From NCBI GenBank assembly GCA_964035015.1, contig OZ035998.1, forward strand, positions 13,118,643 through 13,182,642: a DNA stretch of 64,000 bases. The letters are read 5' to 3'. Under the pieces are notes generated by a model, which saw only the letters and a program-made list of their open reading frames with translations, was not told where the DNA came from and did not search any database. This document shows positions 47,069-56,986 of this stretch, one piece after another. How positions within the stretch are numbered: position 1 is the stretch's first letter; each line of letters begins with the position of its first letter. Source of the stretch: Corallium rubrum. Its lineage: Eukaryota > Cnidaria > Anthozoa > Scleralcyonacea > Coralliidae. Position numbers and translations under genes: made by a program.

Positions 47069-49635
47069 TTTCCATCTTTTCGGGGGCTAATGGGTAGTCG
47101 TTGTGTAGGTCGTGAAATTTATTGGGATACTCAAGATCGACCTCGAGTATCATTCCAGTTCGACCGTCGTCAGGAAGTTTTCCCAGGTCTAAGTTTTTCA
47201 GCTTACCTTCACTCGCCCACCTAAACCCACCAGTTGGGAGGCACTGACTCATGGCCCAACCATACAAGTTGTTGGCGTCTAGGTACATTATGTACTTCAC
47301 AGCCTCGTTTTTGTCGTAGCCATATTTCATGTATGGGTTGTTTGCCTTCCCATATCTGTTGGCTATGTAGCTAACCCCACCTCTCATTCCTTTCTCGATG
47401 AACTGAAACATGTCGATGTCAGTCATTAGCTCCAACTTAATTCCCGTCATCTTCAACATAGCGTCCCAGGCCAACCCCGGTGAGGTGAAGTAGTGACAGG
47501 GGTCTAGCTTGTAGTTTTGGGTGCAAGTCTTCCTGAAGTTCTCAAAGACGTCAGCTAATAACAAGACATCCGATTTTAGGTATATGTCATGATAGTCCCC
47601 GATTGTTTGCATTCCAAACGCCTTCCAGACCTCCTCAGGGTGTTGGTAATCACTGTCTGATATTTCCTGATCGTTTAGTAGGCTGTAGAAGTAAGCCTTT
47701 GGTGGGAGTTTCGTTTCCTCAAACCGGTCGAAGCTGTCCATGTAGTCATAAGGGTAAACGCCCTTCGTCCTCATCAAGTTCAAGACTTTCCCTTCACCAA
47801 ATTCCTCAGTTACATATTTGAAAGAGTCCCTTGGAAGATTTCCAACCAGTTTATCCAGGGGGCTACTCATGAACTGAAGGCTGTCCAAAAACACGAGGTT
47901 CTTCCCCAACATGAAGGCCAAATACTTCTCCATATTGTTTGGGATGACGTTAATTTCCTGTTTGAATTTCCCAATCTCACACATGATGTGATGGCTATCA
48001 TAACCCCTCAGGCTGTGGAAGATGACTGGTATTTTATCAGTTAGTCTATGATTTCTGTTACAAAGCTGATGGGCCGATCCCCGGTACTTTCCTGTTACGT
48101 GACAATGGTTCCGAACAGTGACGTCTTCTTCCCCATACTCCCGACCACAGATGTGGCACTTTATAGCGTCTCTAAAGTCCGCCATGTCGGCAGCAGTTAG
48201 AACCATGTCCTGGTTAAAGTGCTCTTTCTTTGTCTTCTTACAATACTCCACTTCTTCCAGCATCTTTCCGATAAACTTGTTGACAGCGCCTGGGCCTCTA
48301 TACACCTGGACGGACTTGCTGTATTTGTCATCGTAACAGCAGACAACTTATACCCATAACCACAGTCGATGTGTTTTTGGTACTTCTCCATATACGGTCT
48401 TTCCTCTTTTTCGTCTTGGTCTGCGTCCTCGTCTGGATCTTCTGGAGGGTCTGGGGGCGCTAACGCCTCCACAGGTCTGTCGACCTTCTCCGTGATCGCC
48501 TCGAAATCAGCGTAAATGATAAACAGAACATTTAGCTGTTTGTGGAAATAACAGTACCTCAACACGTTCTTACCCTTTTCAGGCATCCTGACGGCCTGTT
48601 TACCATTTATTTTGATGCACACAGCCCTATGTTTGTCCAGGATTTCTGTTGAACTGAAAGATTGGAGGCAGTACATGCAGTGGTGTATTTTTTCTCTGTG
48701 TTTTGTTTTGTTGTACATGAACCTGTTAAAGTCCTTGATGAGGACGTAATCTTGCTTGTTTGTTGTGTCCTCGTTGGTTATAACCAGGAGGTTCATGGAG
48801 TCGGCGAAGGTCTCCTTTGAGATGTACACCGGAAAGGTCAGTTTGTCTTCATAACCGAAGACGTTGATACATATCTTATTCTGCCTTTTTATTTGGTTGT
48901 ACTGTTTCTAAGTCACTGGGAAGTTAACTCCACTATAGCCCAAGTCGTTAACAAACTTTTGGTACTTAGACACTCTTTGTGGGTTTTTTGAGACGGGGAA
49001 CTTATGAGCTGCATGACACCACATAAAACACTTGTCATCATTATTTTTAATATTAATCAACCCCTTCCGACTGTTTTTTAGCTCCTTAGGCAGCTCTATG
49101 TACGAGGAGCCTCTCAGTGGACTGTACAGTGTCAGATTGATGTAGTGACCGTAGACTGAGTCTACTGTCCAGCCAGATCCCTCGCTTATCCACCGGGATA
49201 TTCTAACCATTACCTCCTCGTGGTGTCAACGTCTTGGTTAATCTCACTGCTGTTTGTTACAGTCTTGATGTGGCTGTTAAAGTAAGCCGTTTTATAGGTT
49301 GTACCACCGGACACCTCTTTTTCAAGCGTCACAACCAGCGTTTCAGCGAACTTCAGTCCTCTCATCTCACCTAGCTCCCGGCGTAGTAACTCTACCACAT
49401 CCCCCCGAAGGGTGTTCACCTGTTTCAGTGGGTCTTTGATTACTACAGCACAACTGAACGACTTGGTTTTACCCCTCAAGGCTCTGTTTAACTGATTTAT
49501 GTCATAACCAATCATCCTCTCGTAGAGATGGGGGTCTATATCATCGAAATAGTCAAAGTCGTCCGGGTTTAGATTGTCGTCCTGACGGATCATAGGTCTG
49601 GGCTGGTTGTCATCGCTATAACACAGGGGAGTCAT
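47067..49635 (-). pseudogene. Protein-primed family B DNA polymerase, C-terminally truncated
   Basis: Replicative polymerase of the provirus. N-terminal region (49635-49210) with ALRGKTKSFSCAV and KTAYFNSHIKTV; then ISEGSGWTVDSVYGHYINL and GSSYIELPKELKNSRKGLIN; a C2H2-like knuckle (HHCMYCLQSFSS); exonuclease motif I in YADFEAI and motif II in FHSLRGYDSHH; a C..C...H..C treble-clef insert (CHICGREYGE...HCHVTG); polymerase motif A in YLDANNLYGWAMSQ. Breaks: frameshift near 49210, stop TAG at about 48906, frameshift near 48300. The gene ends at 47067, so palm motifs B and C are absent. Confidence 0.9.
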
Positions 49636-50278
49636 ATTCTGTTAGGCATTTTTTTGTTGTGTCACTACGGCCCGCCGACCACTCGGTGTAGAATTTGTCT
49701 GGACTCTGCTCCCAACCAAGTTCCCTATACACAATTCCGAACAAATTGTTATCAAACAGGTCCTTCGTCTTTCCCTTTTCAAGATCCTTAAGGCCTCCAT
49801 TCAACAACTCAAACCCTTTTCTTGAGCACAAGCTGATGATGTAATAGTCATATCCGGATAAGTTACGACCTTTTATCAGATTCTTCCTGTTCATCACGTC
49901 GAGGACCTTGGAGAAGTCAGCTAGAATTATGTCAACAAAAGCAGCACTAACGACTTTAGTGAGTTTTCTCCCCATCCAGCGTGATTTCGAGTGCACACTC
50001 TTTTTAACCCCAGGCAACACTGTCTTGTATTCAGGCCTACCAACAACATACCCATACTCTGTATCACCACATCCTGGACAGGAGAACATCCCAGTTTTTA
50101 CCTCAAAACGGAATCTGGAACAGTCCCCACATCATAGCCGACGGCCAGGAGGCGTTAGCGCCTCCACTGTCCTGTCGTCTTGTTGTAACTCGAGTCCAAT
50201 CTGTTTACAAATCCATTCAACGCTTGACGGAGGTAGACCCTCTAGTTCTTTCGGTAAGTTCGACCAAGAGACAGGCAT
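49616..50278 (-). pseudogene. Zinc-ribbon protein, possible transcription factor
   Basis: Starts MPVSWSNLPKELEG. One frame of about 220 codons is broken by TGA at about 50133, just before a zinc ribbon (CGDC, 13 residues, CPGC). The rest is basic and helical (SRWMGRKLTKVVSAAF, GYDYYIISLCSRKGFELL). Ribbon plus helical repeats could suggest a TFIIB-like or late-gene transcription factor, but this is only a pattern resemblance. Its end overlaps the start of the PolB gene by 20 bases. TATGGTTATA stands just before the ATG. Confidence 0.5.
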
Positions 50279-50309
50279 TATAACCATAGGTCAGCAGCAG
50301 TCCGTTAGG

Positions 50310-50750
50310 TCACCTCAGAACAAACTTGGTTATCAGATACCCACCAGCTATACCAACAACTCCAGTAAACAACGTCTCATGCTCTTTCATCTCACCAGAT
50401 GGTTTGTAATAGTCGGACAATTTAGGCTCTCCCCCATATGACTGAGGCATCCTAACAGCTTCATCTTCAGCCTGTCTTAGCTCTGATTTCAACAGATCCA
50501 GAGCGTGGTTCGTTGTGCCGTTTATGTCGGCGTTGGCGTCAGACAGCTGTTGTCTGAGCTTTTGCACCCTATCCTTTTTAGCTACCTCGTTTTCATACCA
50601 TCTTTCCTTTGCTCTAGCCAGCTGCTCAGTGGTGTGGTTGTGTCTTTTGATTTCAGCTTCGTATCCGCTGTGATTTAACTTTGAGAACAAAAATCCGGCG
50701 CCCGCGAAGGCTAAGGCGTTAAATAGTCCACCAGCAACTACACTAGCCAT
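50310..50750 (-). CDS. Coiled-coil protein with hydrophobic ends
   Basis: 146 residues, intact. N-terminal hydrophobic segment (VVAGGLFNALAFAGAGFLF), a charged coiled-coil-like centre from about residue 35 to 100 (EQLARAKERWYENEVAKKD), and a C-terminal hydrophobic segment (TGVVGIAGGYLITKFVL). Probably a virion membrane or scaffold-type protein (inference). A TATATAGTTATG motif lies just upstream of the ATG. Function unknown. Confidence 0.65.
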   Translation of the reverse strand: MASVVAGGLFNALAFAGAGFLFSKLNHSGYEAEIKRHNHTTEQLARAKERWYENEVAKKDRVQKLRQQLSDANADINGTTNHALDLLKSELRQAEDEAVRMPQSYGGEPKLSDYYKPSGEMKEHETLFTGVVGIAGGYLITKFVLR

Positions 50751-51364
50751 CTACATAACTATATATAAACGTTCAGACCAAACAGTTGTTTTTAGCATAA
50801 GTCGCCAACAGTGGTTCTTTAGGAATTCCATAACTATAGAGTAAATCTCACGGCTTTTCCAGTATGGAATCCTGAGTAGGGGATAGCCATGTGACTCAGC
50901 GTATCTGGTTTTTTTCTGATCATGTTTCTGTAGTACTCTAAAGCGCCTTACGACCTCTTCCGAAGTCATTTTCCTCGACCATTGGGTGGGTGTGAAATGT
51001 TGTTTACCATCATATTCAATCAGTAGGAACAACGTACCACCCCTTACAGGTACAGCAAAGTCATACCTCAGAGGACCACCACCCAACCCCACCAACCCAT
51101 CAAACGTCTTCTCCCTGATGTGTCTGACTTCGTTAACGCGTAGGACGTCCTCAACATCTCTTTTCCCCCTAGACCTACGACGAGCGGTCCGGTTAGGTCT
51201 GTGTACTACGCGGTGTCTCCTCATATAATTCCCCGCGAAAATGTTTTCCCACAGTAGGCCTCCTCACACCTATAATTTCTTTTCTTGTTGTGAACCTGCC
51301 TGACGTGCTGGTTAAGATTTCCCTTAAGGGCGAACGGCCATCCACAAATTTCACAGACGTTCAT
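50751..51364 (-). pseudogene. C2H2 zinc-finger plus PD-(D/E)XK-like nuclease
   Basis: The start at 51364 gives a complete C2H2 finger (VCEICGWPFALKGNLNQHVR) and the cysteine half of a second finger (CEEAYCGKTFS). The frame then stops at the TGA near 51223. The histidine pair (RRHRVVH) and the remaining 150 residues continue in another frame from 51224, so a small indel in the G run near 51230 is the likely break. The downstream part has LRYDFAVPV, LFLLIEYDGKQHFTP and YPLLRIPYW. The D...ExDGxQH pattern resembles Vsr/DUF559-type PD-(D/E)XK nucleases. A sequence-guided DNA nuclease of the provirus is the inference. Confidence 0.65.
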
Positions 51365-51411
51365 ATTACCCCTTACCCCGAGCTTTCCTCTTAGCCTTTT
51401 TACCTTTTTGT

Positions 51412-51651
51412 CTACTTAGGTTTTGAGAATGGATCGACTGGTAGATACCCCTTTGACTGGGCATATTTAATCCCAACCGTGCTGATCCCAACGGCTAGAG
51501 CCAGCTTGGCAGTACCTTTTATAGACTCGGGAGTACCCAAAGGCTCCCTCAGTATCTTCTTTGAAGCCATGGAAACCGCCACAGCCCCGGTTGTGATTAG
51601 GAGAGCGTCGTAGACTTCATCCATCAGTTCTTTCCGATCAACTGTTGACAT
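51412..51651 (-). CDS. Small membrane protein
   Basis: 79 residues, intact. Hydrophobic stretches at about 15-30 (YDALLITTGAVAVSMAS) and 45-62 (GTAKLALAVGISTVGIKYA). Preceded by CTATAGTATACA directly upstream of the ATG. Function unknown; probably a virion membrane component by context. Confidence 0.6.
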   Translation of the reverse strand: MSTVDRKELMDEVYDALLITTGAVAVSMASKKILREPLGTPESIKGTAKLALAVGISTVGIKYAQSKGYLPVDPFSKPK

Positions 51652-51671
51652 TGTATACTATAGTCAACATT

Positions 51672-52166
51672 TTATTCATCAAAACTGTCTAAAACCGGGA
51701 GGGAAGCTCTCCGGCTGGTTTGTTTATGAATTGGGGCCCGCTCTCGACGTGGTGGAGTAGCTAAAGTTTCTTCTTCAGGCCCAGACCTCTGAAAGGAGGA
51801 GGCCTCCTCCTCCTGCTCTTCTTTTCCTCCCGGCTTCCTCATGCTGTAAACTAAGTATAGGCCCAATACTCCGATAACCAATTCAGCGATTCCAATTATC
51901 CCAATTAGGCGGTTGTAATCAGACGTAAGTCGCCAACAGTTCGACCAGCCTACAGTTTCCCTCTCAGTAGCTAGTCGCTCCCTAGCTTTCCTCTCCTTAG
52001 CTTCCTTCGATATCTGAGCTAGTCGTTTACCCGCGGCCACTCGTTTTGGTTCTTTGATTTTCTCACCCTCTGTTTTGATTACTGATGTTATCTTAGGGGT
52101 TTCCGGCTCCGGACTCGGTGTACTCGACGGCTTAGTTATGTCAACCGTGTCAACCGCGTTAGCCAT
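51672..52166 (-). CDS. Single-pass membrane protein with charged tails
   Basis: 164 residues, intact. A Pro/Ser/Thr-rich N-terminus, a Lys/Arg/Glu-rich segment (about 45-90), one clear transmembrane helix (LIGIIGIAELVIGVLGLYLV), then an acidic tail ending SLPVLDSFDE. Not recognised beyond its place in the provirus. Confidence 0.6.
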   Translation of the reverse strand: MANAVDTVDITKPSSTPSPEPETPKITSVIKTEGEKIKEPKRVAAGKRLAQISKEAKERKARERLATERETVGWSNCWRLTSDYNRLIGIIGIAELVIGVLGLYLVYSMRKPGGKEEQEEEASSFQRSGPEEETLATPPRRERAPIHKQTSRRASLPVLDSFDE

Positions 52167-52284
52167 TTATGTATTAGTCTATGTTTGCTTCTACCAGTTG
52201 ATCTGTAGGAAATCTGTGAGGCCGTCTGCCAGTTGATCTGCAGGAATCTGTGAGGTCGTCTACCCGACAGGCCCGGTTTTTGTA

Positions 52285-52779
52285 CTACGTGGTGTCGCCA
52301 TACCTCTTGTGGTAACGAGTCATACTGTCGAAACGTGGGCAGACCTCAATCACAATGTCATCGAGTACACGAACGTCAGACAAAAAAACAGTCCGTTCGT
52401 ACTGAACTCCGCGTAGGAAGCTCCTGATTTTTGTGAGGGCCTTGTGATAGCTAACATGAGCGAATTCACAGTTTTCCATTTTCCTGAACACCCTCGACTT
52501 GGTCATATACCCTTGGATTAGCACGCCGGGACCGGCTATGGCCCCGAGGATTACTGGGTTGGCTGTAACGCCACCGGCTATTCCCCCAATTACGGTCAAC
52601 CCAATGCTGACCGTCTCGAGGATTAGTTTTATTCTCTTCAGCCGAGTATATTTCCATTTGTAACAAGTCGCTAGCTTGTGGTAATACGAGTAGAGCTTCT
52701 GTAGTTCGTCTACTTCAGTTGATTGAAGGTTTTCACCAATATGGTTGAAGTTTATAACGCCTTTTCTTTTCGGAGGCAT
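52285..52779 (-). CDS. Membrane protein with Gly-rich helical hairpin
   Basis: 164 residues, intact. Soluble helical N-part (ELQKLYSYYHKLATCYKWKY), two adjacent hydrophobic segments (ILETVSIGLTVIGGIAGG and PVILGAIAGPGVLIQGY), then a conserved-looking helical tail (YHKALTKIRSFLRGVQ, DDIVIEVCPRFD). CTATAGTTAG precedes the ATG. Role unknown. Confidence 0.6.
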   Translation of the reverse strand: MPPKRKGVINFNHIGENLQSTEVDELQKLYSYYHKLATCYKWKYTRLKRIKLILETVSIGLTVIGGIAGGVTANPVILGAIAGPGVLIQGYMTKSRVFRKMENCEFAHVSYHKALTKIRSFLRGVQYERTVFLSDVRVLDDIVIEVCPRFDSMTRYHKRYGDTT

Positions 52780-52783
52780 CTAA

Positions 52784-53570
52784 CTATAGATCATATTCAG
52801 CCATGGTCTCTTTACAGATTTTTTCGATCTCAGCGCTCCCCAGATGTCCCTCCACGATCTTCATACCGTAAAAGTTAATGTCTGAATGTACCTTTTCCGG
52901 TGGTTTAGCGAAAACACACCCAGATAAGGCTTCCCTATTTGCTCAATGTTACAGATAAAGTATGAGTCTTTTAACCCCTCACCGTTTATTCTAGCGTGTG
53001 ACATATCAGGCCCGGATAGCCAGTGAGCGGATATAAGGGTCTTTTCCCCAATGAGCTTCACTGGAATCGTACACTCGTTGGACTAGCCGGTGACGACCCA
53101 CCTATGATCAGTTTGTCATCCACCCCAGCTTTATACCCAAGGGTTCTGTCGTAGCCACCGTCATCATTGGAAACGATTACCTCCCAGGCGCTTGACGCCA
53201 GTCCTACACTGTTTCTCCTCGCCACAACGAAAACCGAAACGTCGGCGAGCATGAGTCTGGGTACGTCAGCGTGGAGGGCTGTTTTTACTGTTGGGTCGGG
53301 GTAAAGAAAGTGGTGGTTACCGCTGGTGTTTAGCCGTGGTTAGGCACTGGTGGGTTTCCAAAACATAACTGAGTTGGTCCCGGTTTCACCGCCCTTGTCT
53401 TCTATGTAATCAACGAAGGGATGGAGTTTGGAGATCACGTTCTTACTGGCTCTGGTTACGTTTAGGTCGAAGATAACATTGTGGTTATGGACCTTCGTGT
53501 AAGCTTTTAGTTTACCGTTGAGTTGTTTTTTATTGATGTTCAGTTTGTTGTAACCATAAAACAGGCTCAT
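52784..53570 (-). pseudogene. Penton-like (minor capsid candidate) protein, copy B
   Basis: Paralogue of the gene at 53596-54402 in the same order and length. It starts MSLFYGYNKL and contains VIFDLNVTRASKNVISKLHP, GGETGTNSVMFW, RLMLADVSVFVVARRNS, LISAHWLSG, and ends ETMAEYDL. It is broken by a TAA at about 53340 and by frameshifts near 53060 and 52865. The size (about 260 codons) and all-beta look fit a single-jelly-roll minor capsid protein of Polintons, but this is not proven by sequence alone. Confidence 0.55.
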
Positions 53571-53595
53571 ATATATTATAGGACGTATTTATAGA

Positions 53596-54402
53596 TCACA
53601 GACCATATTCAGCCATAGTCTTTTTACAAATCTTCTCGATCTCAGCGTTTCCCAGACGACCCTCTACGATTTTCATGCCGTAAAAGTTGATGTCTGAATA
53701 ATACTTTCTCAGGCGGCTTACCGCGAACACATCCAGATAAGGTTTCCCTATTTGTTTGATGTTACTGATAGAGCATGAGCCTCTCAGTATCTCACCATTT
53801 ATCCTGGCGTGTGACACAACAAACCTGGATAGCCAGTGGGCGGATATTAGGCTCTTCTTTCCGATGAACTTCGCTGGAATCGTACATTCGAGGAGCTTAG
53901 GCGGTGACATCCCACTTATAATCAGTTTGTCATTCACTCCAGCTTTATATCTAAGGCTTTTGCCAGCGTTAGTACTGTCATTGGAAACGATTACTTCCCA
54001 GGTATTTGACGCCGGTCTTACACTATTCCTCTTCACCACAATGAAAACTGAGACGTCGGCGAACATGAGTCTGGGTACGTTAGCGTGGAAGGCTGTCCTC
54101 ATTCTGGACTCAGGCTAAAGGAAATGGTGGTTACCGCTGGTGTTTATCTGTGGGTTGATACTATAAGGTCTCCAAAACATAATTGAGTTGGTCCCGGTTT
54201 CACCGCCCTTGTCTTCTGTGTAATCAACGAAGGGATGGATTTTGGAGATCACGTTCTTACTGGCTCTGGTTACGTTTAGGTCGAAGATGACCCTGTGGTC
54301 ATGGACCTTCGTGTGAAGGACTTCTTTTAGTCTACTGCTGAGTTGCTCACTGGTCAGACCAGGCCTGATGTCCGGTTTGCTGTAACCATAAAACAGACTC
54401 AT
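53596..54402 (-). pseudogene. Penton-like (minor capsid candidate) protein, copy A
   Basis: One frame of 268 codons interrupted only by an in-frame TAG at 54115-54117. Landmarks as in copy B: MSLFYGYSK, LNVTRASKNVISKIHP, GGETGTNSIMFW, RLMFADVSVFIVVKRNS, AHWLSRFVVSHARINGE, and the end KKTMAEYGL. The CATATAGTATAT motif abuts the ATG and is shared with copy B (CTATAATATAT). Tandem duplication within the provirus. Confidence 0.6.
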
Positions 54403-54407
54403 ATATA

Positions 54408-54725
54408 CTATATGACGTATTTACTGAATAAATACCCAGACGCAGCTGTTAGGACCAACAAAATTCCCAACTCATTGTCCGGCTCTGGTTGTCTATCAGG
54501 TGTATGGACGACTGGTTTGTCAGTTTTGTCAGGTGTATGGACGATTGGTTTGTCAATGTGTTTGTCAGTTTTGTTAGGTGTATGGACGACTGGTTTGTCA
54601 GTGTGTTTGTCAGGTTTGTCGTCTAGTGTTTCCAAGTGTGGGCTGTCTTTGGCTTGGTGTAGCTTCTTTGGTGGTTGTCTGTGGACACCTTGGTAGTTGA
54701 CTTTAGAATTAATACCGAACTTCAT
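54408..54725 (-). CDS. Repeat-stalk protein with C-terminal hydrophobic anchor
   Basis: 105 residues. Basic N-terminus, then three units of DK(HxDK)P(V/I)VHTPDKT at about residues 40-80, encoded by GTGTATGGACGACTGGTTTG-type DNA repeats, then a hydrophobic tail (ELGILLVLTAASGYLFSKYV). The layout suggests a surface stalk or fibre-like protein. Function unknown. Confidence 0.5.
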   Translation of the reverse strand: MKFGINSKVNYQGVHRQPPKKLHQAKDSPHLETLDDKPDKHTDKPVVHTPNKTDKHIDKPIVHTPDKTDKPVVHTPDRQPEPDNELGILLVLTAASGYLFSKYVI

Positions 54726-54803
54726 GTCTTTTGATGCACGTTTCAGTACGTTGTTATATCCTAGAATTTTCTTCTTTAGTATTATTAGTGAGCCTGGGAT
54801 TAA

Positions 54804-55319
54804 TCACGTGCCAGGGCTTATGGCTAGGTTCTGGATGACGTTTGTATCTGATATTGCCCTGTTCATGTTTAAAATCCAAGTGCTGACAGAATAATTAACG
54901 ATAGCATCTTGCACTAGGGTTCTGAATTCTTGCTGTGTTTCGAGACTGCCACCACCTTTGTTAACAATACTGGTCCTTGTTTTAGCCTGTGAACCGAGAA
55001 CGGCGTAAACATAAGCCTCAATGCTTTCGTTCAGATACTGTGTACCTATTTTGGTAAAGCCATTTGTCCGTAAGGGGATGAATCTTTTGTAGTGTGTCTT
55101 ATAGTCACTATTGAGAAGTGGCACCAACTCACTATTAAAATGGTGTCCATAACCAGATCTAGGTATAAGCGTACGCTTATTCCATCTAGGTATATTCACC
55201 ATGCTGCCAATCACATCATTGTGTTTTTCAACGCCAAACTCTCTCATTAGACTGCTTTTCGTTTCCGTTTTAAGACGTCTTAGTATACGCCGTGTTGTGA
55301 AATAAAGGCGGAAACGCAT
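54804..55319 (-). CDS. Unrecognised provirus protein
   Basis: 171 residues, starting MRFRLYFTTRRILRRLK and ending NLAISPGT. After its stop the same frame stays open for about 24 codons (LIPGSLIILKKKILGYNNVL), so the stop may be secondary. TAGTATC precedes the ATG. Mostly polar, with no transmembrane segment and no recognised domain. Confidence 0.45.
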   Translation of the reverse strand: MRFRLYFTTRRILRRLKTETKSSLMREFGVEKHNDVIGSMVNIPRWNKRTLIPRSGYGHHFNSELVPLLNSDYKTHYKRFIPLRTNGFTKIGTQYLNESIEAYVYAVLGSQAKTRTSIVNKGGGSLETQQEFRTLVQDAIVNYSVSTWILNMNRAISDTNVIQNLAISPGT

Positions 55320-55370
55320 GATACTAGTAATTACTGGGTATATGTGTTCTGAGAATTTCAGATGTTCTGC

Positions 55371-55854
55371 CCCAACGCCACAGCCGGATGAGCTGAGGTA
55401 GACAGCGAAAATAAGTTGGTAATAAGGTTCACTATCTCCCCACCATCCTGCGACGTCCGTCCGATTTCCTGCGGTTTAGAACTGGTAATTCTGCCATAAA
55501 AAAGTCTTGGTGACTAACATAAATCTTTAAATTGTTAGCGTCGTAGTCTATAGCATTATCTGTCAGATATGGATATTCCCGAGAGCCGTGGTACCGCTTA
55601 CCCTGAACTTTCTGTAACGTACCACCGCTAAGCCATACTTTTGGAAATCTTGGCGGTGGTTTATTTATTGTTAAATACTTGGTGTAGTTTTTATTGTTCT
55701 TAAATTCCGAATCGCCAGTGTAGATGTATGAATCATCATCAGTAGGTCCAAAAAATACACCAGGTTCTGATTGGGCAAACACTGAATCAGTTATAAACTT
55801 GGTTCTATCGGCGTATGGATATTTGGTGAAAAATTCTCTCAAGGTCTTATTCAT
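55371..55854 (-). pseudogene. Unrecognised provirus protein, probable 3' frameshift
   Basis: Starts MNKTLREFFTKYPYADRTKF, with the start chosen because upstream sequence overlaps the integrase gene. The frame is open to 55432 (SDGRRRMVGR). An alternative frame from the same place runs to about 55371 (GGEIVNLITNLFSLSTSA) and looks more like a natural end. It contains SEPGVFFGPTDDDSYIYTGD and YPYLTDNAIDYDANNLKIYV. Tyr/Asp-rich, possibly structural. Confidence 0.4.
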
Positions 55855-55877
55855 ATAACAAAGGTTAGGGTATATGA

Positions 55878-56970
55878 ATGGGAGAGGAAGGACACCACGT
55901 TGTATTGGAACAGGAACTGAGAGATATCTACTACAATCAGTCAGCTGAACGATTGTACCAGAAGGCAGTGGGGGAAGGTCTTGATGTGAGTAGGAAGGCG
56001 GTGAGGGATTGGCTGAAAACACAGGACACATACACGAGGTACAAACCGGTTGTGAAAAAACATAAGTTCAGACAGACGTTCGTCAGCCACCTCGGTGAAC
56101 AGATACAGATGGACCTGGTTGATATGGGAAAGTACAAGAACCAGAACAAAGGGTACTACTGGATCCTAACGGCTGTTGAGAATTTTGAGTAGATACGCCT
56201 TCGCCGTCCCCGTTTACAGGAAGGACACGAGTAACATGACCGGGGCTGTGGATGAGCTGCTGGAACAGTTCAAAGACCGGTTTGGTAGTTACCCCGACCT
56301 AGCCCAGTTCGACGATGGAAAGGAGTTTTACAACGTCGGTGTGAAGGGCATTCTGAAGGAACGTGGTACTGAGTACTTCAGTACGTACTCAGACAAGAAA
56401 GCAGCAGTCGTCGAACGGTTCAACAGAACACTAAAAACTGCGATGTGGAAATATTTCTACACTGCTGGGACGTATAAATGGATTGATGTCCTGGGCGACC
56501 TCGTTGGGAACTATAACAACACAAAACACAGTGTTATTCTGCTGAAGCCCAAGGATGTGAATAAGTCAGACGAGAATCAGGTTTGGAATACATTGTTCGG
56601 CCACCATTTTGGTGGTTATCCTTTACCAAAGTTGAAGATTGGAGACACCGTGAGAATATCAAAGTACAAGAGCATATTTACGAAAGGCTACGAGGCTAAC
56701 TTCACTGAGGAAATCTTCAAGATAACGAAGGTCATTCGTGGTGATCCAAACGTTTACGAGATCGGGGACGTTGAGGGTGAGCCGATTATTGGAAAGTTTT
56801 ATGGTCCAGAGCTGTCGCTGGTAAACAAGAATGACGACGTCTACAGAATAGAGAAAACACTGAAAAGAAAGAAAACCGCGGGAAAGAAAATGGTGTTGGT
56901 CAAGTGGTTGGGTTATGACAGCAAACACAACTCATGGATACCCGAGAGTGACGTACAGGACCTGAGTTAA
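55878..56970 (+). pseudogene. Polinton chromodomain integrase
   Basis: Inserts the element into host DNA. The N-terminal part is helical and HTH-like (LDVSRKAVRDWLKTQ). The core catalytic residues are D in QMDLVDMG, D in AQFDDGKEF and E in AAVVERFNRTL. A C-terminal chromodomain follows (DVYRIEKTLK, MVLVKWLGYDSKHNSWIPES). One frameshift near 56180 splits the first 104 residues from the rest, next to a TAG. It starts the plus-strand block, diverging from the minus-strand genes. Confidence 0.9.
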
Positions 56971-56986
56971 TTGATGTATAGAGCTG

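Noticed and set aside
55855-56031. N-terminal extension of the minus-strand gene at 55371-55854
   Set aside because: It would overlap the integrase start on the other strand and reads as an antisense shadow; the internal ATG at 55854 is a better start.
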